In this document: positions 41,201-50,829 of the stretch, piece after piece
Position numbering within the stretch: the stretch's first letter is position 1
Layout: the number at the start of each line of letters is the position of its first letter
Assembly (NCBI GenBank): GCA_026707445.1
Contig: JAPOWV010000013.1
Coordinates: 143,966-207,965, forward strand
Reading direction: 5' to 3'
From: Gammaproteobacteria bacterium
GTDB taxonomy: Bacteria > Pseudomonadota > Gammaproteobacteria > Steroidobacterales > Foliamicaceae
DNA: 64,000 bases
Program-made: the position numbers and the translations under genes
Notes under the pieces: model-generated
The model's input: only the letters and a program-made list of their open reading frames with translations
What the model was told of the DNA's origin: nothing
The model's database searches: none

Positions 41201-42741
41201 CGGTGGAGGCGCACAGGGTCTTCGTCCCCCGCGATACCACGGCGCGTTCGATGGGCGCCGACGACGTGGCGGCCGCGATTGTCGCGGAGGCCGCCGGACG
41301 CGGCGAATCCGTCACCGTGGTGCGCAACGGTTCCCGCGGCCTGTACTGGCTGGAGCCCATGATCGAGGTCGAGGCCGGTGGCGCGCGTCACGCGTACGGG
41401 CCGGTGCAATCCGCCGACGTTGCGGCTCTCTTCGACGCGGGTTTCCTGGCCGGAGGCGAGCATGGCCTCGGACTGGGCCCCACGGAAGAAATCCCCTGGC
41501 TGGCGAAGCAGTCCCGGCTCACGTTCGCGCGCGTGGGCATCACGGACCCGCTGTCGCTGGACGACTACCGCGCTCAGGGCGGCTACCAGGGGCTCGCCAG
41601 GGCCGTGGACCTGTCGCGGGACGAGATCATCGGCATCGTCACCGAATCCGGCCTGCGGGGCCGCGGCGGCGCCGCCTTTCCCACCGGCATCAAGTGGCGC
41701 ACGGTGCTGAACGCCGAGGGCGCGCAGAAGTACGTCACCTGCAACGCGGACGAGGGCGATTCCGGCACCTATGCCGACCGGATGGTCATGGAGAGCGATC
41801 CCTTCGTGCTGATCGAGGGCATGACCATCGCCGGGCTGGCCGTCGGGGCGACCATCGGCTACATCTACCTGCGCGCCGAGTACCCGCTGGCGATCCGGAT
41901 CATGAACGAGGCCATCGGAATCGCCGAGGCGGCGGGGCTGCTGGGCGAGAATGTCATGGGCAGCGGCCGGGCCTTTCACGTGGAAGTTCGCGAAGCCGCC
42001 GGTGCCTACATCTGCGGCGAGGAGACCTCCATGCTGGAGAGTCTCGAAGGCAAGCGCGGCGTGATCCGGTACCGGCCGCCGCTGCCGGCGATCAAGGGCC
42101 TGTTCGGGGCGCCCACCATCGTCAATAACGTCATTACCCTGGCGTCCGTGCCGATCATCCTGGCCGAGGGCGCCGAATACTACCGGGACTACGGTACCGG
42201 CCGTTCGAGAGGAACGCTGACCGTGCAACTGGCCGGCAACGTGAGGCGGGGCGGTCTGGTGGAGATCGGGTTCGGCCGCACGCTGCGCGAGTTGCTGGAG
42301 GACTTCGGCGGCGGCACGGCCACCGGCCGGCCGATCCGGGCTGTACAGGCGGGCGGGCCGCTGGGCGCCTACATCCACCCTTCGCAGTTCGACACGCCGC
42401 TGGACTACGAAGCGTTCGACGAGATCGGCGGCATGATCGGCCACGGCGGCCTGGTGGTCTTCGACGATACCGTGGACATGGGCGAACAGGCCCGTTTCGC
42501 CATGGAGTTCTGCGCCATCGAGTCGTGCGGGAAATGCACGCCTTGCCGGATCGGTGCGGTGCGGGGCGTGGAAGTCATCGACCGGATCCTGAGCGGAGAC
42601 GATGAGTCCGGTAACCTGCTATTGTTACGGGACTTGTGCGATACGATGGTCGCAGGTTCGCTGTGCGCGCTGGGCGGGATGGCCCCGTTCCCCGTAATCA
42701 GCGTTCTGGATCATTTCCCCGAGGATCTGCGGGCGCGCTGA
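41197..42741 (+). CDS. fdsB: NAD-dependent formate dehydrogenase beta subunit (NuoF-like)
   Basis: A 514-residue protein with an N-terminal thioredoxin-like part and then the NuoF/HoxF core: FMN/NADH-binding 'GLRGRGGAAFPTGIKW', 'CNADEGDSGTYADR' and 'GAYICGEETSMLES', and the [4Fe-4S] site 'ESCGKCTPCRIG' near the C-terminus. It transfers electrons from the Fe-S chain to NAD+ through FMN. The ATG overlaps the fdsG stop (ATGA), and the gene is followed by the catalytic subunit after 28 bp. Confidence 0.94.
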   Translation: MTVEAHRVFVPRDTTARSMGADDVAAAIVAEAAGRGESVTVVRNGSRGLYWLEPMIEVEAGGARHAYGPVQSADVAALFDAGFLAGGEHGLGLGPTEEIPWLAKQSRLTFARVGITDPLSLDDYRAQGGYQGLARAVDLSRDEIIGIVTESGLRGRGGAAFPTGIKWRTVLNAEGAQKYVTCNADEGDSGTYADRMVMESDPFVLIEGMTIAGLAVGATIGYIYLRAEYPLAIRIMNEAIGIAEAAGLLGENVMGSGRAFHVEVREAAGAYICGEETSMLESLEGKRGVIRYRPPLPAIKGLFGAPTIVNNVITLASVPIILAEGAEYYRDYGTGRSRGTLTVQLAGNVRRGGLVEIGFGRTLRELLEDFGGGTATGRPIRAVQAGGPLGAYIHPSQFDTPLDYEAFDEIGGMIGHGGLVVFDDTVDMGEQARFAMEFCAIESCGKCTPCRIGAVRGVEVIDRILSGDDESGNLLLLRDLCDTMVAGSLCALGGMAPFPVISVLDHFPEDLRAR

Positions 42742-42769
42742 TCATTGGTGGAATCGCTGGAGACGAACC

Positions 42770-45652
42770 ATGAGTCGGTCTGAGACGGTACTAGTCTACG
42801 AGCCCTACCGGCGCCCTGCAGACCTGGGCGCTCCGCCCAGCGAGTCCACTACGATGGTGCAAGTCACCATCGACGGCAAGACCGTGACGGTTCCCGAGGG
42901 AACGATGGTCATCCGCGCGGCCGCGCTGGCCGGCGTCAATATTCCAAAGCTCTGCGCCAGCGACATGCTCGAGCCCTTCGGCTCCTGCCGGCTGTGCCTG
43001 GTGGAAATCGAGGGCGCCAAGGGTCTTCCGGCATCTTGCACCACCGAGGTGGCGCACGGCATGGAGGTAACCACGCAGAATCCGCGGCTGGCGGAAGTGC
43101 GCCGCAACGTCATGGAGCTCTACATTTCCGATCATCCGCTGGACTGCCTGACGTGCCCGACCAACGGCGACTGCGAACTGCAGGACATGGCGGGCGCCGT
43201 CGGTCTGCGGGACGTGCGTTACGGATACGCGGGCGAAAACCACCTGGATATGGAGAAGGACGAGAGCAACCCCTACTTCACCTTCGATCCCAGCAAGTGC
43301 ATCGTCTGTTCGCGCTGCGTGCGCGCCTGCGATGAGGTCCAGGGCACCTTCGCTCTCACCATCGACGGCCGCGGTTTCGAGTCCAAGGTCGCGGCCAGCC
43401 AGGACCAGCCGTTCCTCGATTCAGAGTGCGTGTCGTGCGGCGCCTGCGTGCAGGCCTGCCCCACCGCGACGCTGACGGAAACCTCGCTGATCGAAATGGG
43501 CCAACCGGAACACTCCGTGATCACCACCTGCGCCTACTGCGGGGTGGGCTGTTCCTTCCGCGCCGAGATGAAGGGCGAGGAAGTGGTCAAGATGATTCCC
43601 AACAAGGACGGCCACGCCAATCACGGGCATTCCTGCGTCAAGGGACGGTTCGCGTTCGGCTACGCCACCCACAAGGACCGCATCACCGCGCCGCTGATCC
43701 GCGAGTCCATCAGCGACCCGTGGCGGGAAGTGTCCTGGGAGGAAGCCATCGGTTTCGCGGCCGGCAGGCTCAAGGAGATCCGGGAGAAATACGGCTCCAA
43801 TTCCATCGGAGGCATCACCTCGTCCCGCTGCACCAACGAGGAGACCTACCTGGTGCAGAAGATGGTCCGCGCCGGATTCGGCAACAACAACGTGGATACC
43901 TGCGCCCGGGTGTGCCACTCCCCTACCGGATACGGACTGAAATCCACCCTGGGCGAATCGGCGGGTACCCAGGCATTCGACTCGGTCCTGAAGGCCGACG
44001 TCATCATGATCATCGGCGCCAACCCTACCGTCGCACACCCCGTGTTCGCTTCGCAAATGAAGCGTCGGCTCAAGGAAGGGGCCAGGCTGATCGTCGTCGA
44101 TCCACTCCAGATAGACCTGGTGCGCTCCGCCCATGTAGAGGCGGACTGTCATCTGCAACTTCGCCCGGGCACCAACGTGGCCATCATCAATGCGCTGGCC
44201 CATGCGGTTCTCTCCGAGGGCCTGGAGGACAACCCGTATATCGAGGACCGCTGCGAACCGGACGCCTACCAGGACTGGCGGAGATTCATCCTCGAAGAGC
44301 GCAATTCCCCGGAGGCCCTGGCCGAGGTCACCGGCGTGCCCGCGGAGGATGTCCGCGCCGCGGCGCGGCTCTACGCCGGCGGCCCCAACAGCGCCATCTA
44401 CTACGGCCTGGGTGTTTCCGAGCACGCCCAGGGCTCCACGATGGTCATGGGTATCGCCAACCTTGCCATGGCGACCGGCAACCTGGGCCGCGAAGGGGTC
44501 GGAGTCAGTCCGCTGCGGGGCCAGAACAACGTGCAGGGCGCCTGCGACATGGGTTCCTTTCCCCACGAGCTGCCGGGCTACCGGCACATTTCCGATGCCG
44601 AAACCCGCGCTCTGTTCGAGCGGGAATGGGGAGTGGAACTGTTGCCGACGCCGGGTTTCCGGATTCCGAACATGTTCGATGCGGCGATAGCCGGGCATTT
44701 CAAGGGGCTCTACGTGCAGGGTGAAGACATGGCTCAGTCCGATCCCGATATCACCCATGTCTCCGACGCGCTGTCGTCGCTGGAGTGCCTGATCGTGCAG
44801 GACCTGTTCCTGAACGAGACCGCGAAATTCGCCCACGTGTTCCTGCCCGGCTCGTCGTTCCTGGAGAAGAACGGCACCTACACCAATGCGGAACGACGGA
44901 TATCGCCGGTACGCAAGGTGATGAAGCCGCTGGCCGGCTACGAGGACTGGGAAGTGACCCAGTTGCTGGCCAACGCCATGGGTTGCCCGATGAACTACGG
45001 CCATCCCAGCGAGATCATGGACGAGGTCGCGCGGCTCACGCCCACATTCCGCGGCGTAAGCTACGAGAAGCTCGATCGCCTCGGTTCCATTCAGTGGCCG
45101 TGCAACGAGAAGGCCGAGCGCGGCACGCCGACCATGCACGTGGACACCTTCGTGCGCGGCAAGGGACTGTTCCGATTGACGCCCTATGTGGCGACGCAGG
45201 AACGCTCCACTTCCAGGTACCCGCTGTTGCTCACCACCGGGCGTGTTCTGAGCCAGTACAACGTCGGCGCACAGACACGGCGCACCCGGAACGTGCAGTG
45301 GCACGGCGAGGACATCCTGGAGATTCACCCCCACGACGCCGAGCAGCGCGGTATCGAGCAGGGGGACTGGGTGGGGCTTAAGAGCCGGGCCGGCGATACG
45401 GTATTGCGCGCGGACATCACCGAGCGGGTCCAGCCCGGAGTGGTTTATACGACCTTTCATCATCCGGAATCCGGCGCCAACGTCGTGACCACGGACAATT
45501 CCGACTGGGCGACCAACTGTCCGGAGTACAAGGTCACGGCCGTGCAGGCGTACAAGGTGACCCGGCTTTCGGATTGGCAGCAGCGGTTCGGGGAGTTCAC
45601 CGACACGCAGTTGGAGCTCCTGCGCAAGGCGAGGACCCCGGTATCCGCCTGA
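42770..45652 (+). CDS. fdsA: NAD-dependent formate dehydrogenase alpha (catalytic, molybdenum) subunit
   Basis: A 960-residue protein. The N-terminal NuoG-like part holds a [2Fe-2S] site ('CASDMLEPFGSCRLCLVE'), a His-Cys cluster ('DHPLDCLTCPTNGDC') and two [4Fe-4S] sites ('CIVCSRCVRACDE', 'CVSCGACVQACP'). The molybdopterin domain starts with 'CAYCGVGCSF' and holds the Mo-ligating Cys in 'DTCARVCHSPTGYG' (Cys, not Sec), followed by the conserved His. The bis-MGD-binding barrel ends the protein ('TTGRVLSQYNVGAQTRR'). It oxidises formate to CO2 in the cytoplasm. Normal length for FdsA. Confidence 0.95.
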   Translation: MSRSETVLVYEPYRRPADLGAPPSESTTMVQVTIDGKTVTVPEGTMVIRAAALAGVNIPKLCASDMLEPFGSCRLCLVEIEGAKGLPASCTTEVAHGMEVTTQNPRLAEVRRNVMELYISDHPLDCLTCPTNGDCELQDMAGAVGLRDVRYGYAGENHLDMEKDESNPYFTFDPSKCIVCSRCVRACDEVQGTFALTIDGRGFESKVAASQDQPFLDSECVSCGACVQACPTATLTETSLIEMGQPEHSVITTCAYCGVGCSFRAEMKGEEVVKMIPNKDGHANHGHSCVKGRFAFGYATHKDRITAPLIRESISDPWREVSWEEAIGFAAGRLKEIREKYGSNSIGGITSSRCTNEETYLVQKMVRAGFGNNNVDTCARVCHSPTGYGLKSTLGESAGTQAFDSVLKADVIMIIGANPTVAHPVFASQMKRRLKEGARLIVVDPLQIDLVRSAHVEADCHLQLRPGTNVAIINALAHAVLSEGLEDNPYIEDRCEPDAYQDWRRFILEERNSPEALAEVTGVPAEDVRAAARLYAGGPNSAIYYGLGVSEHAQGSTMVMGIANLAMATGNLGREGVGVSPLRGQNNVQGACDMGSFPHELPGYRHISDAETRALFEREWGVELLPTPGFRIPNMFDAAIAGHFKGLYVQGEDMAQSDPDITHVSDALSSLECLIVQDLFLNETAKFAHVFLPGSSFLEKNGTYTNAERRISPVRKVMKPLAGYEDWEVTQLLANAMGCPMNYGHPSEIMDEVARLTPTFRGVSYEKLDRLGSIQWPCNEKAERGTPTMHVDTFVRGKGLFRLTPYVATQERSTSRYPLLLTTGRVLSQYNVGAQTRRTRNVQWHGEDILEIHPHDAEQRGIEQGDWVGLKSRAGDTVLRADITERVQPGVVYTTFHHPESGANVVTTDNSDWATNCPEYKVTAVQAYKVTRLSDWQQRFGEFTDTQLELLRKARTPVSA

Positions 45653-45701
45653 GCTGTCCGCGGTTCAGGCCTGCTAATGCACGTTGGAGGCGACGCAGCC
45701 A

Positions 45702-45929
45702 ATGAATACGGCCAAGCTGGTGCGCATGGCCAACGATATCGCGGCGAACTTCGACTGCGGACTCGATCGGGCCACGGAGGTGGCCGGCGTAGTGGACCAC
45801 ATCGGCCGATTCTGGAGCCCCTACATGCTCGACGCGATGGCTCGACAGATGCAGTCGGGCGACATCGGGCTGTCCGACCTGGCCGAGCAGGCGCTCAGGG
45901 AACTGATCGCAGAGCGGAAGGGCCGGTGA
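45702..45929 (+). CDS. fdsD: Formate dehydrogenase delta subunit
   Basis: A 75-residue helical protein. It shows the FdsD pattern 'LVRMANDIAANFDCG', 'VVDHIGRFWSPYMLDAM' and 'LSDLAEQALREL'. FdsD is a small subunit or assembly factor needed for active Fds-type enzyme in several bacteria. The ATG at 45702 follows GGAGG at a rather long distance (11 bases); a TTG at 45684 inside that site is rejected. It lies between fdsA and fdhD, the usual set in this operon type. Confidence 0.88.
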   Translation: MNTAKLVRMANDIAANFDCGLDRATEVAGVVDHIGRFWSPYMLDAMARQMQSGDIGLSDLAEQALRELIAERKGR

Positions 45930-45957
45930 CGCGCGCCGTGGCGCCGGGAGCCGGGCC

Positions 45958-46818
45958 GTGAGCGTTGGCGACCTTGCGGCGCTGAAGAGCGTCAAGCGTC
46001 TCAAAATCCGGCGTTTCGGCGCCGACGGGGGGACCTGCGACGACGTGGTCGCGACCGAAGAGCCATTGGAGATTCGCCTGTCCTATACGCACCCCGAGGG
46101 CCGACGAGCCCAGCAGAGCATTTCAATCACGATGCGCACGCCGGGCAACGACGAGGAACTGGCGGCCGGTTTCCTGTTTACCGAGGGAATCATTGCAGGC
46201 CCCGCGGAACTCCACGCAGTCGGGCCGTGCGGGCCGCCGGCCGCGAACGGGCTGATCAACGTGGTGCGAGCGGACCTGGCGCCGGGCGTGGAAGTGGACC
46301 TTGCACGCCTCGAACGCCACTTCTACACGTCCTCCAGTTGCGGGGTCTGCGGAAAGGCTTCGCTTGAGGCAGTCGCCGTACAGGGGCGCTACGACCTCCG
46401 TGGCAACCCGTTGCAGGTAAGTGCGAAGAACCTCGGCGCGCTGCCTGACCGCTTGCGGGCGTTGCAGAACGTCTTCGAGCGGACCGGAGGCCTGCATGCG
46501 TCCGGGCTGTTCGACGACGCCGGGCAGGTGCGTGTCAGCCGCGAGGATGTGGGCCGGCACAACGCACTCGACAAACTGATCGGCCAGGCGCTCCTCAGGG
46601 ACGAATTGCCTCTGGGCGACTACGGAGTGGTGGTCAGCGGCAGGGCAAGTTTTGAATTGATGCAAAAAGCCATGATGGCCGGAATTCCGATGATCGCTGC
46701 CGTCGGCGCGCCCTCATCCCTGGCGGTGGAATTCGCCGAGGAGTTCGGCATGACGCTGGTGGGCTTTCTGACGGCGGACCGGTTCAACGTTTATTCACGT
46801 CCCGATCGGATCGCGTAA
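45958..46818 (+). CDS. fdhD: Formate dehydrogenase accessory sulfurtransferase FdhD (FdsC)
   Basis: A 286-residue protein with the FdhD signature 'TPGNDEELAAGFLFTEGII', the reactive cysteine loop 'SSSCGVCGKAS' and 'REDVGRHNALDKLIG', then 'FELMQKAMMAGIPMIAAVGAPSSLAV' region. It hands sulfur from a cysteine desulfurase to the Mo-bis-MGD cofactor so that FdsA can mature. The start is the GTG at 45958; it follows fdsD by 28 bp and ends the operon convergently with the MMSDH gene. Confidence 0.94.
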   Translation: MSVGDLAALKSVKRLKIRRFGADGGTCDDVVATEEPLEIRLSYTHPEGRRAQQSISITMRTPGNDEELAAGFLFTEGIIAGPAELHAVGPCGPPAANGLINVVRADLAPGVEVDLARLERHFYTSSSCGVCGKASLEAVAVQGRYDLRGNPLQVSAKNLGALPDRLRALQNVFERTGGLHASGLFDDAGQVRVSREDVGRHNALDKLIGQALLRDELPLGDYGVVVSGRASFELMQKAMMAGIPMIAAVGAPSSLAVEFAEEFGMTLVGFLTADRFNVYSRPDRIA

Positions 46819-46826
46819 CGTCCCGT

Positions 46827-48329
<1,503 letters not shown>

Positions 48330-48362
48330 GATCCTGGCCAGTATGCCGTCCCGCCGTCCCGG

Positions 48363-50819
48363 TCAGCAGCGAATGCGCTTGTTTTCGGGATCGTACATCG
48401 GGATTGACGAAACCTCCGCCGATATTCGTTTGCCGGCCACTTCGATGCGGAAGTCCCCCTCGGCGGGGTCCGGCGCCTTGGCCGTATCGACGTATCCGAG
48501 TCCGATGGCGCCGCCGAGCGTGTGGCCGTAGGCGCCGGAGGTGACGTGACCGACCAGCGCGTCATCGCGCCAGATCGGTTCGTTATGGTAGAGCAGCGGG
48601 ACCGGATCCAGCAGCCGGAACTGCAACAATTGCCTCGCCGGCGGCGCGGCCTTGTCCCTGAGCAGCGCCTCCCGTCCGATGAACCCGCCCGGCTTGTCGA
48701 ACTTCAGGGTAAAGCCCAGGCCCGCCTCCAGCGGAGTGTCCTCGTCGGTGATGTCGTGGCCCCAGTGGCGATAGGCCTTTTCGATGCGCAGCGAATCCAG
48801 CGCGTGGTAGCCGGCGTGGGTCAGGCCGAACGGCGCGCCCGCGGCGACGATGGTGTCGTAGACGCCGGCCACGAACTCGGTGGGGATGTAGAGTTCCCAG
48901 CCGAGTTCGCCCACGTAGGTGATCCGGGAGGCTCGCACCCGGGCGTAGCCAAGCTCGATTTCCCGGCTGTGGGCGAACGGAAAGGCCTCGTGGGAGAGAT
49001 TGTCCGGGGTCAGGGATTGCAACAGCGATCGGGCGTTCGGACCCATGATCGAAATCACTCCCATGGCCGAAGTTACGTTGGTCAGCACGCAGCGGGCGCC
49101 GGCCGGAATGTGCCTTTGCAACCAGTCGAAGTCCCGGAATTCGGTGGCCGCGGCGGTCACGATCAGGAAGCAGTCTTCGGCCAGCCGGGTGACGGTGAGG
49201 TCCGCTTCGATGCCGCCCCGGTCGTTGAGCCACTGTGTGTAAACGATGCGGCCGGGGCGCACGTCGACATCGTTTGCGCAGACGAAATTGAGCACGCGGG
49301 CAGCATCGCCGCCCTCAAGCCGGAACTTGGCAAACGAGGACTGGTCGAACAGACCCGCCTTCTCGCGCACTGCCCGGTGCTCCGCCGCGGAATGTTCGAA
49401 CCAGTTCTGGCGCCCGTAGCTGTACTCGTAAACGGCCAGCGCCGATTCCGGCGCGTACCAGTTGGGCCGCTCCCAGCCCGCAAGCTCTCCGTGGCAGGCG
49501 CCGACGGCCTTCAGGCGATCGTAGAGCGGCGATTTGCGGACCCCGCGGGCGGTGTCGTACTGACGATAGGGGTAGTGCGTGGCGTACAGCAGCCCGAGGC
49601 TTTCGGATACGCGCTCGCGCAGGTATTTTCGATTGCGCTGGAAAGGCTGATTGCGGCGCACATCCACTTCCCAGAGATCCTTCGGCGGGTGGCCGAGGCG
49701 GATCCACTCGGAGATTACCCTTCCGATGCCGCCGGCCGACTGCAGGCCGATGGAATTGAGTCCCGCCGCCACGAAGCAATTGTCGAGTTCGGGCGCCTGG
49801 CCGATGTGGTAGCGCACGTCCGGCGTGAAACTCTCGGGGCCGCAGAAGAACGTGTCCAGCCCGGCGGACTCCAGCGCCGGAACGCGAACAAGCGCCTGCT
49901 CCAGGATCGGCTCGAAGTGTTCCAGGCTGCCGTCGATCTCGTCGAAACAGAAGTCCTCGGGGATGCCCTCGGTGGCCCAGGGGCGGGCATTGGGTTCGAA
50001 CGCCCCCAGCATCAGCTTGCCCGCGTCGTACTTGTAGTAGGCGCAGGCGTCGTAGTCGCGCACGACCGGGAAGCTGGGGTCCAGGCCCTCCACCGATTCG
50101 AACAGGGCGTAGTAGTGCTCGCAGGCATGCAGCGGCACATTCACGCCGACGGTCGCCGCCAGCTCCCGGGTCCACATGCCGGCGCACAGCACCACGCAGT
50201 CCGCGTCGATATCGCCCCGTTCGGTGCTTACGCCGGTGACGCTTCCGGCAGAGGTGCGGATGGCCGTGACCGGTACGTTCTGAAAGATGCGCGCACCGGC
50301 GGCGCCGGCGCCCTTGGCCAGCGCATTGGTGATGTCCACCGCGTTGGCGTAGCCGTCGGTCGGAATGTGGATGCCCCCGAGCACGTCTTCGGTATGAAGC
50401 AGCGGGACCCGGGCCTTGATCGTGGCAGGCGTGACCACCTCCACCTCCAGCCCGAAGACCTTCGCCATCGACGCGCTGCGCCGCAACTCCTCGAACCGTT
50501 CCTCGTTGGTGGCGAGCGAATAGGAACCGCAGCGCCGGTAGCCGGTCGCCTGGCCGGTTTCCGCCTCCAGGCGCAGGTAGAGTTCGCTGGTATAGCGCGC
50601 CAGTTCCGTCATGTTGATGGACGTGCGCAATTGGCCCACCAGTCCGGCGGCGTGCCAGGTAGTGCCCGAGGTGAGTTGCCTGCGTTCCAGCAGCACTACG
50701 TCGGCCACCCCGTCGCGCGCCAGGTGATAGGCCACCGAACAGCCGATCACGCCGCCGCCGATCACGATCACGCCGGCGCGACGCGGAAGCACGGCGGTGC
50801 GTTCGCTCCGGCTTGTCAT
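48363..50819 (-). CDS. FAD/GcvT-domain dehydrogenase, dimethylglycine/sarcosine-dehydrogenase-like, copy 1
   Basis: An 818-residue two-part enzyme. An N-terminal DAO-type FAD domain (dinucleotide fold 'VIVIGGGVIGCSVAYHLARDG') carries 'SGTTWHAAGLVGQLRTS', whose His is the covalent flavin site in dimethylglycine dehydrogenase. The second half is a folate-binding GcvT/aminomethyltransferase domain ('AGLFDQSSFAKFRLEG', 'YVGELGWELYIPTEF', 'GHDITDEDTPLEAGLGFTL'). Such enzymes oxidatively demethylate N-methyl amines and pass the one-carbon unit to tetrahydrofolate. It starts 10 bp after the paralogous gene and is in one group with mmsA. The exact substrate (dimethylglycine, sarcosine or another methylamine) is uncertain. 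Confidence 0.88.
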   Translation of the reverse strand: MTSRSERTAVLPRRAGVIVIGGGVIGCSVAYHLARDGVADVVLLERRQLTSGTTWHAAGLVGQLRTSINMTELARYTSELYLRLEAETGQATGYRRCGSYSLATNEERFEELRRSASMAKVFGLEVEVVTPATIKARVPLLHTEDVLGGIHIPTDGYANAVDITNALAKGAGAAGARIFQNVPVTAIRTSAGSVTGVSTERGDIDADCVVLCAGMWTRELAATVGVNVPLHACEHYYALFESVEGLDPSFPVVRDYDACAYYKYDAGKLMLGAFEPNARPWATEGIPEDFCFDEIDGSLEHFEPILEQALVRVPALESAGLDTFFCGPESFTPDVRYHIGQAPELDNCFVAAGLNSIGLQSAGGIGRVISEWIRLGHPPKDLWEVDVRRNQPFQRNRKYLRERVSESLGLLYATHYPYRQYDTARGVRKSPLYDRLKAVGACHGELAGWERPNWYAPESALAVYEYSYGRQNWFEHSAAEHRAVREKAGLFDQSSFAKFRLEGGDAARVLNFVCANDVDVRPGRIVYTQWLNDRGGIEADLTVTRLAEDCFLIVTAAATEFRDFDWLQRHIPAGARCVLTNVTSAMGVISIMGPNARSLLQSLTPDNLSHEAFPFAHSREIELGYARVRASRITYVGELGWELYIPTEFVAGVYDTIVAAGAPFGLTHAGYHALDSLRIEKAYRHWGHDITDEDTPLEAGLGFTLKFDKPGGFIGREALLRDKAAPPARQLLQFRLLDPVPLLYHNEPIWRDDALVGHVTSGAYGHTLGGAIGLGYVDTAKAPDPAEGDFRIEVAGKRISAEVSSIPMYDPENKRIRC

Positions 50820-50829
50820 GAGTGTCGTG

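Noticed and set aside
43421..45463. Long open frame of 680 codons on the strand opposite fdsA
   Set aside because: Antisense frame kept open by high GC in the third codon position of fdsA; the product is low-complexity, rich in Arg/Gly/His and without motifs. The same holds for the long antisense frames at 1315-2550, 4995-6737, 11263-12609, 26953-28452 and 48522-50918.
42770..45652. Selenocysteine formate dehydrogenase
   Set aside because: The Mo-ligand position is Cys (in DTCARVCHS) and no in-frame TGA occurs.
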